A DNA stretch of 64,000 nucleotides from Clavelina lepadiformis (GCF_947623445.1 NC_135244.1:23994860-24058859); one strand, 5' to 3'; positions 12,070-25,848 are shown, counted from the first letter of the stretch. A program made the numbers and translations. The notes: generated from the letters alone by a model not told the origin.

Positions 12070-13520
12070 ATGGATGAAGGTGGTGCGTATGGTGCTGGAA
12101 AAGCCGGGGAGCCATTTCATCCGATCGAATTCTTAAAACGACCCCGAACCATCTTAAGACTCCTCAGTTGGGTGAGTCATCACATTCCTCTCCACATCAC
12201 TTGCTGGAGCATTTGGACTTTTACGTTTCTAGAATAAAAATTATCCTTATTTTTAATTTTTTTTCAGGTCTTTGCAATTATTGTCTTTGGCTGCATCGTT
12301 TCAGAGTCGTATGACAAAAAGAATGAATGTATCTTTGGCCAGGTTCAGAATATTATAAACCTATACATGTATAAATACAATTCTCTGATACTTCATCTGC
12401 TCTTTCTACTGTTTTTGTGGTTGAAAAACGTTGTTTTAGAACGACAACGCCTGTCATTATGGGGTCGCCATTGGGATCATGGGTTTCATCATCGTCACTG
12501 TGTTCTTCGTCGTTGATTTGATATTCCCAAGCATCAGTAGCGCAGAGAAGAGAAAGAAGATTGTGATGGCTGACATGTTCTTCTCAGGTGCTCAGTACCA
12601 TTAATAATGCGTCGCTTGCTCTAAATTAATATCATGAGGCAAAAGGGAAAATGTTTTATATAAACTGAAAGCTCACACTCTTTGTAGTATAACTAGCATG
12701 GAATTTAACATGTTTCCTAAAGTTCTTTTTTCATAACATTATTCTTTAGATTCACTCTGTTGTGTTTAATATCTTTTCTTCTCTCTGTTTATTATAATGT
12801 GTTTAAATGACAACTGACTAATATTTGAACAATAACTGTCAAGGTGTCTGGACTTTTCTCTTCTTTGTTGGGTTTTGTTTCCTCACAAACGCGTGGGCTA
12901 ATCGCCACGCTGCCGATCCCGCCAGCTCTGATTATGGGGCGGATAATGCCAGAGCTGCAATCGCCTTCTTATTCTTTTCAATTTTATCTTGGGTAGGTGC
13001 CACCGGTAGTTATTTTACAAACCAAGTGTATAACTAGTTTGAATATATCTTAATTGTACTCAATCAAGTGTCAGTCCATCCCAGCAGTTGGACTATTTTT
13101 ACACAACAGTTGTGTGAACTACCCTATATTGCTGATGTTCGCGTGTGATGTTTAAAGTCAGCATTGAGCTCACAATGTCTTGTTCAGGGTGGGCTGACCT
13201 ACATTGCAGTACAAGCTTACAGACAGGGTGCTTTGTCTGCATTTGCTCCGACCTACTCAGATCCAGCTGCAGAGAGTAGCGCCCCCTACACCTCGTTCCC
13301 GGGAGCAGCTGAGATGTCTTCGCCATCCTCGTATCAACAAGTATGTCGTATTTTTCTTCTTGTTTACATTATGACAGCTTTTGCAGCAAGATCTTTTTTG
13401 AAAGTTTTTAATCGTACTACTGAGTGCATTGGTGCTTAATTTCAAGAGGATATTCTCTCATTTTAGGGCCCGTTTTCACAGGAAGGTGAAAAACCAAGCT
13501 ACCAAGCTCCTCCTTACTAG
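12070..13520 (+). CDS. SYNGR: synaptogyrin (tetraspan MARVEL vesicle protein)
   Basis: Synaptogyrins are four-pass membrane proteins of synaptic and other small vesicles. Six exons join in frame: 12070-12171, 12268-12342, 12440-12587, 12844-12992, 13188-13340 and 13467-13520, giving about 226 residues, the usual family length. The cytosolic N-terminus holds the typical FDP-like stretch (GEPFHPIEFLKRPRTILRLL). It is followed by TM1 (LSWVFAIIVFGCIVSE), a loop with CIFGQ and NACHYGVA, and TM2 (GIMGFIIVTVFFVVDLIFP). TM3 (GVWTFLFFVGFCFLTNAWA) and TM4 (AIAFLFFSILSWGGLTYIAV) follow. The C-terminal tail is rich in Ser, Pro and Tyr and ends QAPPY. The only soft junction is the acceptor at 12843 (GTCAAG), which lacks a good pyrimidine tract, but frame and family alignment support it. 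Which vertebrate paralogue is closest cannot be decided here. Confidence 0.93.
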
Positions 13521-16500
13521 TGCAAGTGCATCTTGGCAAATGGAAATAAGTTTGTAGTAAAAACTAAATTAAATTTGTACACCTGGATATATACGTGTGT
13601 GAATTGCAGGGTACGACTCCATAGACATCCTGTTTATTTAACTTGTTGTCACTAATGAATTATGTAATGAAGTGAAGGTTGGCGTCGATCTATTTCTCCT
13701 GATTTTAAAATTTTATTTCTATTTGTTCAACCTTACATTGATATTGTGATATTTGTTGTGGTGTAGCTTTGAATGGTCGTTGGCCAGTTTCGTGTTAACC
13801 AGAGCACAGAGCGTTTAACATAAAATTTCTGGAAAAAAAGGAGAAAAATTTTTACCTTTGCCCTATTGACGTTGCCAAGAACTTTGTCTATAATCACTGA
13901 ACCTCTAAAAGTTTGATGTCTATTGTGCATAAATATAGTCCCATAGCTTGTGGTGCTTCTTGCAGTTTTCTCTCGACCATAATTTTGCGTTAATGCAGTA
14001 AACTGATAATGAGATTCGTGGTTAAATTGAACTTTCCTGAGACATTCCTCATTCCTGCTACGATTTCTTGGCTTGTGGCACGTCATGGTTTTCGTGGGAT
14101 GTCTTCATAGAGTCACCTGTGATGTCACAATGTCACCTGTGATGTCCACCTTCTTAGAGTTGGTCCATGTACATTTGCATATTTTGTGAACTTTCCAACT
14201 CAGTGCTCCGGGTTTTATGAAACCGTTTCTCTGAACATTCTTGTATCTAGCTAATGAAGCATTATCTGGAAAATGTATTGGTAAGGTTATAGACGTGCGC
14301 TTGTATTGTGTTTATATGTAGTACATGTTACCATACCTGATAGTTTATCATTGTTTTGTGTCTTGGGTCTGCCGTAAAAATTGTGAAATCAACGATCAAA
14401 ATTATTTTCCAAATTTTAAACTTGATAAAAAAATGCTGACTGGCTTAAACGTGTTCCCATTTAAAAGCTTCGTGAAAGCTTTTTCTAATCCTTTGTAAAT
14501 TCTTGCACATTAAAATATTTTGCTCCTTGATGAAATACAACGAACAACCCACGCGCGTGTGTATTATGAGGTCACAATAGGATGGTAACGGGGACAATTT
14601 CCGAGTTAAACAGACGCCCGCATCTACTATGCCACTGGTAAACATATCGCTTTGTGACGTCATACTACATTTAGGTGAATGAGGTGGCGTACTGGCGTCC
14701 AATCGATGTAGCAGTCGATCGATTCCTTTCACTTTTGATTGTCTTTTTTATTTTAACCTACTTCGCTTGATTAAGGTATTGACCCGGGGTCAGGAGTGAG
14801 GTCGACCTGGCAGCTTCTGATTGGTCGGACTCGATGCTCTAGCGAAGTAATTAGTCGCCGAATCGATTTCTTTGTTCAAATATTACGTCATAACATCTGC
14901 ATTCGCTTTCACATTTTCAAAAGTCAGATACTTCGTCCGCTGTTGCATGGTAAGTGGCATCCGTGTCACTGCCACATTATTTATCACTACAACGCCACAC
15001 AACGACATCAGTTGCTTCACAATTGAATTGTTTAGGGCTTAGATTAACCTTGTTGCAATCTTCCTTGCGGCGATCGAATCATATTTTATGAAAATATTGC
15101 AATGAGCGGAACGAGACAGAAACAAATTTATCCATTGAACAAACCGAGATGTATCGGGTCATGTCTCACTCTCTCGACCAAATTGAAATGAAACGATGTA
15201 AAACTGAACTCTACAACAATAATTAACGGATGATGAGGAGGAGGCGATAAATCATGGGCAGTTGCAGGAGAATAAAATGTAAAAGCAAAGAACAACGACA
15301 CGGCGATGATATGACATGAAAGCAATACGCGCCATAGCAAGGCAGTATGTGTTAAGCGTGAAGCAGGTAACACACCCATCGTGCAACGGAATGACTGATA
15401 TGGATACGGCCTATACTGTTTACAAAACTAAGATAAGGTTCTTCATATAAAAGTTATTCCACTATCACATACGTCAGATTCGGGTGACCTTGTTTAAGTA
15501 ACGAGGCTTCGCAGCAAAGATTGCTCCGTTTCTTACCACTAGCGATGGATTATGTTAAAATTCTCTCGCCACTAATTACACCAGCGCAAGATTAGGCTGG
15601 AGCGAGTCAATAGAAGTATTTTGAAGCAGCGGAAATCCTTCCATTTGACTTCCAAACATCGCCCCTCTGATGACCACTCAAATCATCCTGCAGATTGAGT
15701 GACTGTTGCCTCAGTTAGATTCCTGGGCCCCTGGTTTTAAGCAAAATAAAAACTTGGACATCGCAGTGAAGCATCTTTGCACATTCTTGTGATTTATAAT
15801 CAGGGCTGAAAAGCTTTTTTTTAAAGTTATACTTCATCAAAACCTCTTGTGGCAAAGAGTCTTGCAGTTTTAGCGCCATGTTGTGCTTAGTGGCTGGAAA
15901 TATGTAGAATATTTAACCGCTAGATTACATATCGAGACCTTCATGACAATACATTTTAAGTCGAGCACCATTGCGCAAGAGAAAGTCAGTGAAAGCTAAA
16001 AAACGAACCTTCTTATAAAACAAGTGACGTGTCCGGTTCGAAATGTGGCTCTTGCTACAAGTAATTGTCTGCAAACATCGCTTTGTGCTTGGACAAGACG
16101 CCTCATTTTAATCATACGATTCATTAAACTCTTCAACTTGCACTATTCCCTCACTTATTCACACGTCATTGACGCCAGTGCGTCATACTGAGAAGGGCAG
16201 GTTTGACGACATTTGCCCTGAAGTAAGCGTCGTTTCCATTGGCAACAAATAGGCAGAGCGTTCTTGGTGACGTCACGTAGGCTACTTATTTAGCAAACGC
16301 GACATTTCTTTAAAAAGTTTTGCGTTCTTTTAACACTGCCTTGCTTGATGTCTGACGTCAGGAATCTGTAACCACTTTGCAGATTGATTGACGTCAGATT
16401 GCGCGCGTAATTGCGAAAATTTTATCGTTGCCAAAAAAATGTTAATGACAATGTTTTCTGCTTTTATTTAGGCAAAACGACTAAAAAGTGGTCACTTTAC

Positions 16501-19216
16501 GATAATTTCTCCTCGTTTCGATCAACAGCGCGACTGACTTCAATGAGAAATGCGTCTTTATCTAAATTTCATCAAATTTTTTGGTAATTGAAGCGAATTT
16601 ACGATGTTTGCTTCAATCTTTCTATTTCCGAGTTTAACAGCGCTCGCAATTTGCCAAACTTATATCTTACGTCACCGCACAAGCGGTCGGTTTTACTTCT
16701 TCGTTCACAAATCGCTTTAAATCGTGGTGTCCTGTCACAAGTCACTTCCACTGGGCGTTTTCCACGGATGTGGTCGAATGTGACACCGACCATCAATCAG
16801 GTTTAGCTGCAGTCCAACCAACTTGTAGTAGTGTCATAACGAAGCGTCGTGTTATAGCCAAGTCCCAGGGAACGGCGCAGACAAGAAGCTCATTGTGCGA
16901 AGGTCGGAGATGAAAGTTGAATGGATAAAAGAATTTTGACTTGCAGGCAAATTAAGTGGAAAATACCGGGTTTTTAAACAATCGGCTTCTATACTTTTGA
17001 TCGGCGAAGGTCGGTTAAGGTTTGAGAAAGCTTCTGATTTAAACTCAGTGCGATATGACGTCACCAATAGAGAAGATTTCCTCAGATTCGATCAGAAATA
17101 CGAGAGCTCTCAATTTCAGTTTAAGTTGTTTACTAGAAAAACTTTATTTTGACTTTATGGGAAGTTGGATAATTTGAAGCGGTCTTGGATCGATTTTTCG
17201 AGCTGGGTTCGGCGACTTTTGTAGCAAAATCAGGTTGATCTCGGTTTTAAAAGTTTGAACAGAAGCTTACACTGTGGATGGTTTGATAAATTGTTCCCAG
17301 TGTTTGGAGTTGGCGAGTGTTTTTGTTCAAAAATTTAAATTTAGGTTTGACTTATGAGAAGCCAGACAATCCACAAAACTGTGTTTTGACTGGCCGCTGT
17401 ATACACCTAAACTGACGTCAGCAAGAAAATATGCTCCGTCACTATGCCTTTATTGTGACGTGACTTTGACCTGGTGGTAATTGATGTTTATGGGAGATTT
17501 ATAAGACGCGTGGAAAGTCGTCCTTTGTGCTCGATCCACCGCTAATGCCAGCAGCGGTAAACATGCCTGCCCGTGTGCAGCCATGCGTATTACGACGCGA
17601 TAAAAGAAACCGCCGCAAAAGTGACGTAACAATCGCTTTCATGTATCTCGATTGAAGAGGCCGCTGATCGAAGAAGATCGCGGCAAAGTCGATTGGAAAT
17701 CTGCGCCCGACAGATGAGAAGCGGTGGGGGGAAGGTTGAGGGATTTTCGTCAAAATATAAGTCGATGCAGAAAGCGGAGTCAAGATTAGATTACGAGAGC
17801 TTAATTTCGTCCGAGGATCGCGTCGTCGTCTGTCGACGAAAACCCGGATAATTGGGGCAGGTTCCATATTGGGGGGGCTGATTAGTTGAGCGTATTTATA
17901 AATTCCAGAAAATCGCTTTGAGACCGAATAAATCAAACAATGGAGCAGAAATGCAAGAGCCGTTTGATCCGCCGCCGTCAACTTCCTGCTAACGCTTTGA
18001 TCTCGCCCCTCGAAGAACATTAAAGGCGGGGCCGACCGCTGACTAATTCCCAAACTTTGAATCCGCTCATTTCCAGAATGCCTATTTTCGACTTGTTACG
18101 TCATTTCCTTTGTGTGAGCAGTAGTTGGTGTGCTTGTCAGTGACGTAACAACGAAAGTTTAGAAGTGTGCTGGTTAAGTTTAAGTTCAGAGAGATCCAGC
18201 TCTTAAGGCCAGAAGCTGAATTCTTTTTGTAGAAAGAAAATTTAGAAATAAATATGGCACTGGCTGGAAATGAAAATTGTTTTCTGCTAAATGCTCATTA
18301 TTGCGCAAATGCTGCGTTAATGTTTGCAGCCAGTCAAATTACGAATGTTGCAATTAATATTATCTTCTTGGTAAAAGATCGCGTCTCAACTTTCAATCTA
18401 CATAAATTTTTAACATATTTGTGACTTGACTTATTCGCAGAGATTGTTTTGATTTTTTAATAAACTTCATTCGACAACTGTCAAATTTCCAAAAAGAAGA
18501 AACAAAGACAAAGAAAGAGTTTAGGTGAGATTTTGTTCAAAGTTAGCATCATCTTCAGTTTATTTCTTGTATTTAACTGTTTATTAATTCGATATTTATA
18601 ATAAATACAACGCTCACAACAAATAAGCGCCTTTGACAAATAAAAGCGGTTGATGATTATATAACATCATGACATAAGTGACCAGGACTGACAATAACCA
18701 AAAGACATTTTATTTAAAACAAGTGATGAGTGAGATGTTTATGAGGCGATTGCCTCCCCAAATAATTTTCTTACAAGCAAGGGGATCCCCCTCTCTCTAC
18801 AAGTCTCCAAGTCTTAGGACTACTTTTGAAGTCGGGTCGGAAGATTTAGTTGAAAGAAAAGCTGCTTTGTGATCTCACAAAGGAGCTTCCTCGTTGACTC
18901 GCGTGCGCCTAATTCCAGATCTTGATCCATTTCGCAAACACGACTCGCGCGCGCTCTGTCATGTAACTTCAAAGCACCGCGCACTTTGATTGACGGATCA
19001 AGCCAGGATCATATAGCCTGTGCCTCGAAGCGTGACCGTTTCTTTGGTCGGGGAAGCACCGCTATATTCATCACAATTTAGCAATTGTCTTGTAAATCGA
19101 CGTTGCCCGCGAATTCGCCGTACAGAAGCGATTAAGAAGAAAAACTAGCATCAATTAGTTTTCAATGTTTTGAAAAACAACTTGTGGATAATTTACCTTT
19201 TTTCTTCATTTTTCAG
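13521..19216. other. long non-coding stretch between synaptogyrin and Notum
   Basis: About 5.7 kb with no recognisable exon on either strand. The first part holds the synaptogyrin 3' UTR. Many CRE-like words occur, for example TGACGTCA near 14657, 16269, 16352, 16388, 17055 and 17411. The length and the neighbouring Wnt-pathway gene make it a candidate regulatory region for Notum. No specific enhancer can be demonstrated from sequence alone. Confidence 0.5.
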
Positions 19217-19220
19217 CGAC
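19211..19220 (+). promoter_or_regulatory. splice acceptor just before the Notum start codon (candidate trans-splice site)
   Basis: TTTTTCAG ends at 19216, four bases before the ATG at 19221, after a T-rich tract. Either a 5' UTR exon lies upstream or a spliced leader is added here, as is common in ascidians. The sequence alone cannot tell which. Confidence 0.5.
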
Positions 19221-22200
19221 ATGATCTTCGCTTCGTTCAACATCGCGCTAATCGTTATAATTGCGCTGACGTCAGCGTTGCCATCGCAACACAATCGTCG
19301 CTCGGTGCCTGGGGTCGGGGATCAGCCGGAGGTCGTGGTCCGGGGTCGTCTTGAGGAGGAGAGAAGGCAGCTGAATGGGGAAACGAACTTGGGGGCGGAA
19401 TGCATCAATTTCTCGCAGCCTAAGATGGGGCTCTTCAAACTAACCGGGCGGGATTCGGCCAAGTGCAACGACGGCACAGATGCCGGGTGAGCTGTCAAAC
19501 GCCACTGGTTGTCGAGGCGTAAATCGTCAAGAGTTACCGCTCACGCACAGGACGAACGGTTGAGCCGAAGCAACGAACTTTCCAGCTTTTCGCTCTGACG
19601 TCCGTCGCGCGTGCGCAGTTGGATTCTTTGCGTTTCGTCATTTTTCAACTATCACTGTGATACCCGCAAACGTTGCTTGTAGTTATTTTCCACTCTGTGA
19701 CGCAATAACTGATCGCGTTATGTTTGTCCCAGATATTATCTCCTCCGACGCCCATCGAGCAGGAAGTGGATCATCTATCTGCAGGGAGGATGGTATTGTG
19801 CGGATGAGGAGAGCTGCAAACTGAGGATGGCTCAAATCCCGTCTCTCACCGGATCAGCATCCTGGAGAAATTGCAAGACAGGTTCGTAGCGTGATGAAGA
19901 TTTATTTTCAAGCGGATCTTTTTGTCCTCGGCGACACAGAGACCACAGCGGCCAATCGCTTATGGAGCATTGTAGTTGAGCCGAATGTTTGACGGTGAAC
20001 GCGACTGTGCTCGAGAAACATTTTAGACAACTTTCAACTTAAAAACAACTCTCAGCTTATCTTTTTCGGGCGACCGCAAGAAACATGCTAGGTGGTCGAA
20101 CTTTGTGACATAACAATGAGGAAGAACACACGTTATGCCGTCACAAAGGGGCTTGCCTTGGCGAGGGAACAGAAAGTCGAAGCATGCCAGGTTAAATTAG
20201 TAATCTTGATTGGCTTATCAGGTCACGTGAGTGCAATGAATGGCCCGATTGTTAGACAATAATGACGCAACGGTGAAGAACATGCAGCAGGGATAAGGGT
20301 CAGAGAGTCCTGACTATAATAAGACTCTGAGTCATATTCTCCTTTGAGGCCGAAATAGAAAGGTCAGTTTAGATGTTGCGCAAAGGTCGCGGCGTAAATG
20401 TTGCTGTAAACCGGGACAGGTTAGAAATAATTTCGATTTGACTTCAATTTAATTTCTTCCTCATTCGAATAACTTTCACACGTGATACAAACAAACAAAA
20501 ATATTGTGTTATTATTGTCAATATTTTTGTTCATCTTGAAAGCGGAAATTCTCAAAAATGGCGATTTCACAGAACATGGTGTTTGATGTTTATATTTTAT
20601 GCACGTGACCGCTACATTTTTGATTTCCTTTTCAGGCGATGGTATCATTTCCATGTCATCAACAGTTAATCCTCACCTTTATGACGCAAACATGATGTAA
20701 GTGCGGCTTCTTAATTTAATAATATTTTGCAGATACAAATAAAAGTACTTTGTTAAAAAACATTAGCGCACAGTAAACCCCGCTTTGTGATTTGTGCAGT
20801 TACATTCCTTATTGCTCGAGCGATGTTTGGTCTGGAACCGTAAGAAATCGCATCTTAGGAGACAGTAAGTTTAAAAGTTGTTGTTACGGGATAATTTAGT
20901 TTATCACAAAAAATCATGGATTAATTTCAACCAAGACACCAAATTTAACCATTAATACACCGTAACGTTTAAATTCAACATTTTACAAAAAAAAAGGTGA
21001 AATGGTCGGATTTTGTTTGTTAAATTCTGCCACAGACTATTTCTTATGTTGTTTGTAAAAAACTGAAATTCGTTTTTCCCCACACCAAGTGGCAACCACG
21101 TTCAAAATGGCGTGTGGCGGAGCCAGTTACATTAAAATTAGTCAAGCTTAGTTGTTTAGACGGGCTATATGAAATAAACAAACAATAAACTTATGTTCTT
21201 CAAAAAATCTTTCGTTTTCTTCATAGTGGCCTTCAGCTTCATGGGCTCCGCCATCGTCGAACAAGTCGTGCGAAGACTGATTCATAACCATGGTATGCTT
21301 GAAGCCACTAGTGTAGTGATGGCGGGCAGCAGCGCTGGAGGAACGGGTGTTTTGTTGAACATCGACCGGGTTCAAAGAGTTTTAACTTCGGCGGAAATCG
21401 ATGTTCGTGTCCGGGGTGTGGTCGACTCGGCGTGGTACCTGCTGCGGCCGGACATGGAAAATGACGTGAGTTGATTCACATTGAACTGGATGTCTTGTCT
21501 CATAAGTGTAGCTATTTCTGCTTCTGTGCCGGCCTGTTTGTTTTCATAACCCTTGCAAACACCAAAAGTGTTTGCAAACTCAAAGAGTTTTGTTTTGGCG
21601 GGGGCTGCGATCCTTTCCTTGTTTGCTGCAGCTTGTGACGTACACCATGTCTCTTTTGCTGTGAGGATTGAGAAAATAGAAAAAAAACACGTCCATTATC
21701 ACGCCCCATAACATCTAATATTCTTCACCTAAAAGTAACCTATACTTCGAAAAAAAGGACAGAAAAATATTTACCTTTTTACCTCGCTTAGACGTCACAG
21801 GGGAATCTGTTACATGGAGTTGCGTGATAGTCTCACAACAGCGGAGTGATTTCATCCGATGTTTACCGCTCTGATATCAAACAATTGGTGGATTGTGACG
21901 ACATATTGAACTAATATGATGTAACGAAAGCGTTCGAAAAGGTCATTTAAGGTCATTAGTGTTTTCATCAGAAGCAATCTTCGGATTCAAGGAATCTTTG
22001 CGTTTTCAACACGAACAAAGATCAATTGTTTTCAAACAATAATTTCACGCTTCCGTGCGCATCAAAGGATTTGAGTTCGCTGAAATGAAAAGCACTACGT
22101 GTCTATTATTGCATCTTCTTCAAAAGTTTCTTGAATTCACCGACCTCGACCCAAACAGGCAGTTTTGCGAACTCTCATGATCAAAGAGTTCGAAGAACAG

Positions 22201-23876
22201 ATTATCAGGGATTAGGCGGTCGAGATAATACACTTTTGTTTGTCCGTTTGTCTTCTTCCTTGATGCAGCACATTACGTCATACGAACGTCATTAAACTCA
22301 TTTGGATATTTTTAAGAACGTCCTCATGACGTCATTTCTACAGTTTTCTAAAATTCGGAAACAATTATCACTGGTCAACACGGTTTTTGCGGCAGATTGT
22401 ATTTGGGTCTTTTTTACTTAATTTCGGGGCGCTGAATCCGAATCTGGCGTTATTTTGTGAATTTGATCAAAATTTGATCAATTTATGAAATTGGGCAAAA
22501 TGCACAGCGAAAAAACCTGACGTGATAGAGCAATTCTGAGCTCAGAATTGGATTCAGCAACCAAAACTTAGCCTAAATCAATCATCAAAGTTCATGCCGC
22601 AAAATTTTTTTTTTGTTTTTGTAGACCAGTAATTATCCTCACTCATTTAAAATGGAATTTTAATCGCGACTTATTTGCAGAATTACTGCCGAGGCGTCAC
22701 GGCGTGCTCTCCGGTTGCCATGCTTAAACGTGGCGTTCATTTGTGGCGTCCTAACATGCCACCGGGCTGCCTCAATCAGCAGAAATCTTTGATTTCTATG
22801 AACTCGCCGAGGTCGTCCATGCGTAACAAATCCTGGAAGTGCTTTTTCGGTCACGTGGTTTATCCTCATATCAAAGGTGATTTGAGCGCTTTATTATGAC
22901 GTAACAAACGAACAACGACAAGTGTTTTTAGCAGTTTCGTGTGTTACAGCTGACGTTTTCGTGGTCCAGATGCTTTTCGACGAGGTCCAGTTCCTGAGCG
23001 ACCGCGTCAGTGTGTGGCAGTTTCCAGGTCCCATAACGCAACTGCAGTCGTACATTTACAAACTGTACAGAGACGTAAAGGCGAGCTTGATCGATGTCGG
23101 GTAAGCTTTGAGTCAACTTCGAACTCTTTAAGCTTAACACCTGTCAAAATGTTCCGGTTGTTCAGCAGCGTCAGCTAGCGGCAGATAGATAAAAACATTT
23201 TCAGAATTTATTGGATGCAAGTTTCTTCGATAAAGATGGGAACTCAAATGCAATTTATCCTGGATCTATGTCATAAGTAAGTCTTTTTCTGATTTCAGTA
23301 ACCATCTCTTATTTATTTTTAGCGGAGTTTTTGCCTCGTCATGCGTCGGACACGCCATTTTGACTAGCAGGTGAGAGTTGAACACGCGCGTCACAACATC
23401 TATGAGAAATTAACTCTTTAACTTTTGTCGTCTTGTTCTTAAGCGATTGGTCTGAAGTCGCCATCTCACACGTTCGTCTCCCCGACGCCATCCAGTGTTG
23501 GGAATTACGTCACGGCGGCACAAGCGAACAACCAACCAACAACCGACCAGAAGCGCAAACTCGACCAGATTTTTATGACACAATAAATGAAACAAGTGAC
23601 GTAATAATGCCGGAAGGAAGTCAAATGTATCAGGAGTATTATTACGAGGAGGCGCACCTTGACCCCGACACGTGTCAGGATAAGGTCATTGACCCGTGTT
23701 CGTTGCCCCATTGTAACCCCAGCTGTCCCCCGCTCTATCACCCGAATAGCTACCGAGAGATCAACGCCGTCCAGCTGAATAGAGACTACCTCGGCATAGA
23801 CATCTCATCGATGGCGGGTCAGCTGAATATGAGCGTCAACGAGCTGTTGAGAATGATGAGTGACGTATACGACTGA
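19221..23876 (+). CDS. NOTUM: Notum, palmitoleoyl-protein carboxylesterase (Wnt deacylase)
   Basis: Notum is a secreted alpha/beta hydrolase that removes the palmitoleate from Wnt and so dampens Wnt signalling. Nine exons join in frame: 19221-19486, 19733-19881, 20636-20696, 20800-20864, 21227-21465, 22681-22876, 22950-23100, 23323-23370 and 23444-23876, giving 535 residues (human NOTUM 496). A signal peptide lies at residues 1 to about 19 (MIFASFNIALIVIIALTSA). Family blocks include CNDGTDAGYYL, LQGGWYCADEESC, IPYCSSDVWSG, the nucleophile motif AGSSAGGTG (Ser216), FVVQMLFDE (Asp336), SSCVGHAIL (His386) and CSLPHCNPSCPP. All three triad positions are therefore present. The ATG at 19221 is preferred to an in-frame ATG at 19170 because an acceptor (TTTCAG) ends at 19216 and the signal peptide then starts the protein. 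A region of about 60 residues after the His block, rich in Asp, Glu and Tyr, is longer than in vertebrates. A poly(A) signal (AATAAA) lies at about 23910. Confidence 0.95.
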
Positions 23877-24678
23877 TGACGACTGGTTTGGACCACGTCA
23901 CTACCTCACAATAAAACTGTTTGCACGGATTCGATGACGTATGAAATATACCTCATCAATATCTTTTACGTCATTGGGAATCCCCCTTCGCCTTTTGCAA
24001 GGAGGGTTAGGTGTATAAGCCATTTCAAATTTAAAGTCGACCGTTAAAACAACTATTCCCAGTCTTTTAGAGACTTTGTACGAACAATAGAGATCAAAAA
24101 AAAATCCCCGTCCAATTCGTGTTTTAAGTTTTAGCAATTTGTGGAATCTCTTTGTCTTTAAGTTCAAAATTTTCTGTAATTGTCTTACATAGAAATCTCT
24201 ATTTATTTTAATTTGATGAATTTTGTGTACAATTTTTGTTTATTTTTATTTCAATTATTTAACCAAGTTCGATTAGCGCCTAATGTTAACCTCTTCTTTG
24301 TACGATAGAGTCACCGTGTTGTTGATTTACATTTCTTTACGAAATACAATTTTTTGCAAACAAACGTTTTAAAAAGACAGAAGGTGAAAAAGTTATTAAT
24401 ATTCACTGAGATGGTCAAACGAAATTTCTAAGAAAATTCATTTACAAGAAGGCGGACATATTTAAACGATTTATAAGCCCACTATATCGTCGCAGTCATT
24501 TTTGAACTAGAACTGCTAATAAAAAACTAAAAGTATTTCCTAGACATTGAAGAAAACTGCAAGTCTAAGTTAAAAACCCTAATAAATGTTGTGCAACATT
24601 TCAAATGACTCAAGAAACAAACCACTGTAACTTCGACTGCTCATATAAGATTGTCAAATAAGATACGTGTAGCTCGTT
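23877..24678. other. Notum 3' UTR and non-coding spacer
   Basis: An AATAAA at about 23910 probably ends the Notum transcript. The rest is AT-rich with no recognisable gene up to the tRNA at 24679. Confidence 0.5.
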
Positions 24679-24750
24679 GCGTCGATGGTGTAACGGTTAG
24701 CATTGGTGCCTTCCAAGCACTAGTTCCGGGTTCGACTCCCGGTCGACGCA
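24679..24750 (+). tRNA. tRNA-Gly (anticodon UCC)
   Basis: The 72-nt cloverleaf has acceptor stem GCGTCGA/TCGACGC with discriminator A. The anticodon arm GGTGC-CTTCCAA-GCACT carries anticodon TCC. The T arm is CCGGG-TTCGACT-CCCGG. An internal A box (TGGTGTAACGG) and B box (GGTTCGACTCC) for RNA polymerase III are present. There is no intron and no encoded CCA, as expected in a nuclear eukaryotic gene. It stands alone; no second tRNA is seen in the window. Confidence 0.95.
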
Positions 24751-25840
24751 ATCCATTTTTTTCAACAATCGTCAGGTATCAGGTAGAGTAACTTTATCAA
24801 AATGATTTTCGTCACAAATGAATTTGGCCTACTTGTGAAATAAACTACATTTTCAACCAATCAATGGTTTTATTTTTCTACAAAGCATTTCAACGCAAAC
24901 GTTTACCGCGTCCTCATGGCACTTAACTAAGCGTATAATGCTTCTTGTTGTAGAAGAAATGTTGATTCCAACTCTCACCATTTCTTTGTTATCGGAAATC
25001 ACTCACATGCGTTTTCAATTCTTCGGATAAACATTTCGTTGAAGGACTCAGATGAACCCATACCGTGCAAGAAGACTAATGACATTGTGACTAAACTTAC
25101 TAAAGGTTTGTATCGATTGATGCCTACGTCACAGAGGATGGACTGCCGGATTAAAAACGTCAAAGGCGACTGACTACGAGCAATTTACAAAGATGTAAAT
25201 TTCAAAACTAATCTCTAACTGACCTCAAACAAAGTATTTCTGTAGTTTTTGGTGCAACTCTGTCATTTTATATTTTCAAAGCATCTCCCAAGCTCAAAAA
25301 TTTGGGTAGCAATGGTACCTTGCTATACAGTAGAATTTATCACGTAAGAAGTGGTACGAGTAATGTGAATTATATCATCGTCAATTATGTCAGGCTTAGC
25401 CTAGGGTTACCATACGCCCGGAATTTCGGTGTTGGAATCTGTGTCCGGAAATAACGTGTTCTAATGTATGAAGTTCTAGCATCTAGTAAGTTATGTTTAA
25501 CTTGAAATAATGTGCACGTGTTGTGAAAATGATAATTTCAACTTTCTGCGGACTTCAAGGCCTATCGGGTAAAAGGCCTCGCCCAAGCGTCAGTCTAGTG
25601 TGATTTTTCAGTTAACTTTGCTTTGTGACATAATAATTTTCATTATTTAATAATTATGCGAATTGGTTTTTTTTTTCGAGTCATTTAACTAGGTGAGTGT
25701 TTTTGTGTGATCAATTTTGCTGTTTGCTGTATAGTGACCAGACCTACCTTCGTATTTCGTAACTTTTAGGTGGTGTGTGTAGCAAAGTTGGTCTTATTTA
25801 TTTAAGCGGAAAAAGATCTTAATAAAACAGAAAGTTGTTG
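24751..25840. other. non-coding spacer left of the duplicated block
   Basis: About 1.1 kb without a recognisable gene. It is not repeated in front of segment 2, so it marks the unique DNA left of the duplication. Confidence 0.5.
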
Positions 25841-25848
25841 GACTAAAC

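Noticed and set aside
23201-23280. Possible additional Notum exon after an acceptor near 23204
   Set aside because: Including it breaks the alignment with the Notum family; joining 23100 directly to 23323 keeps the frame and restores the His block.
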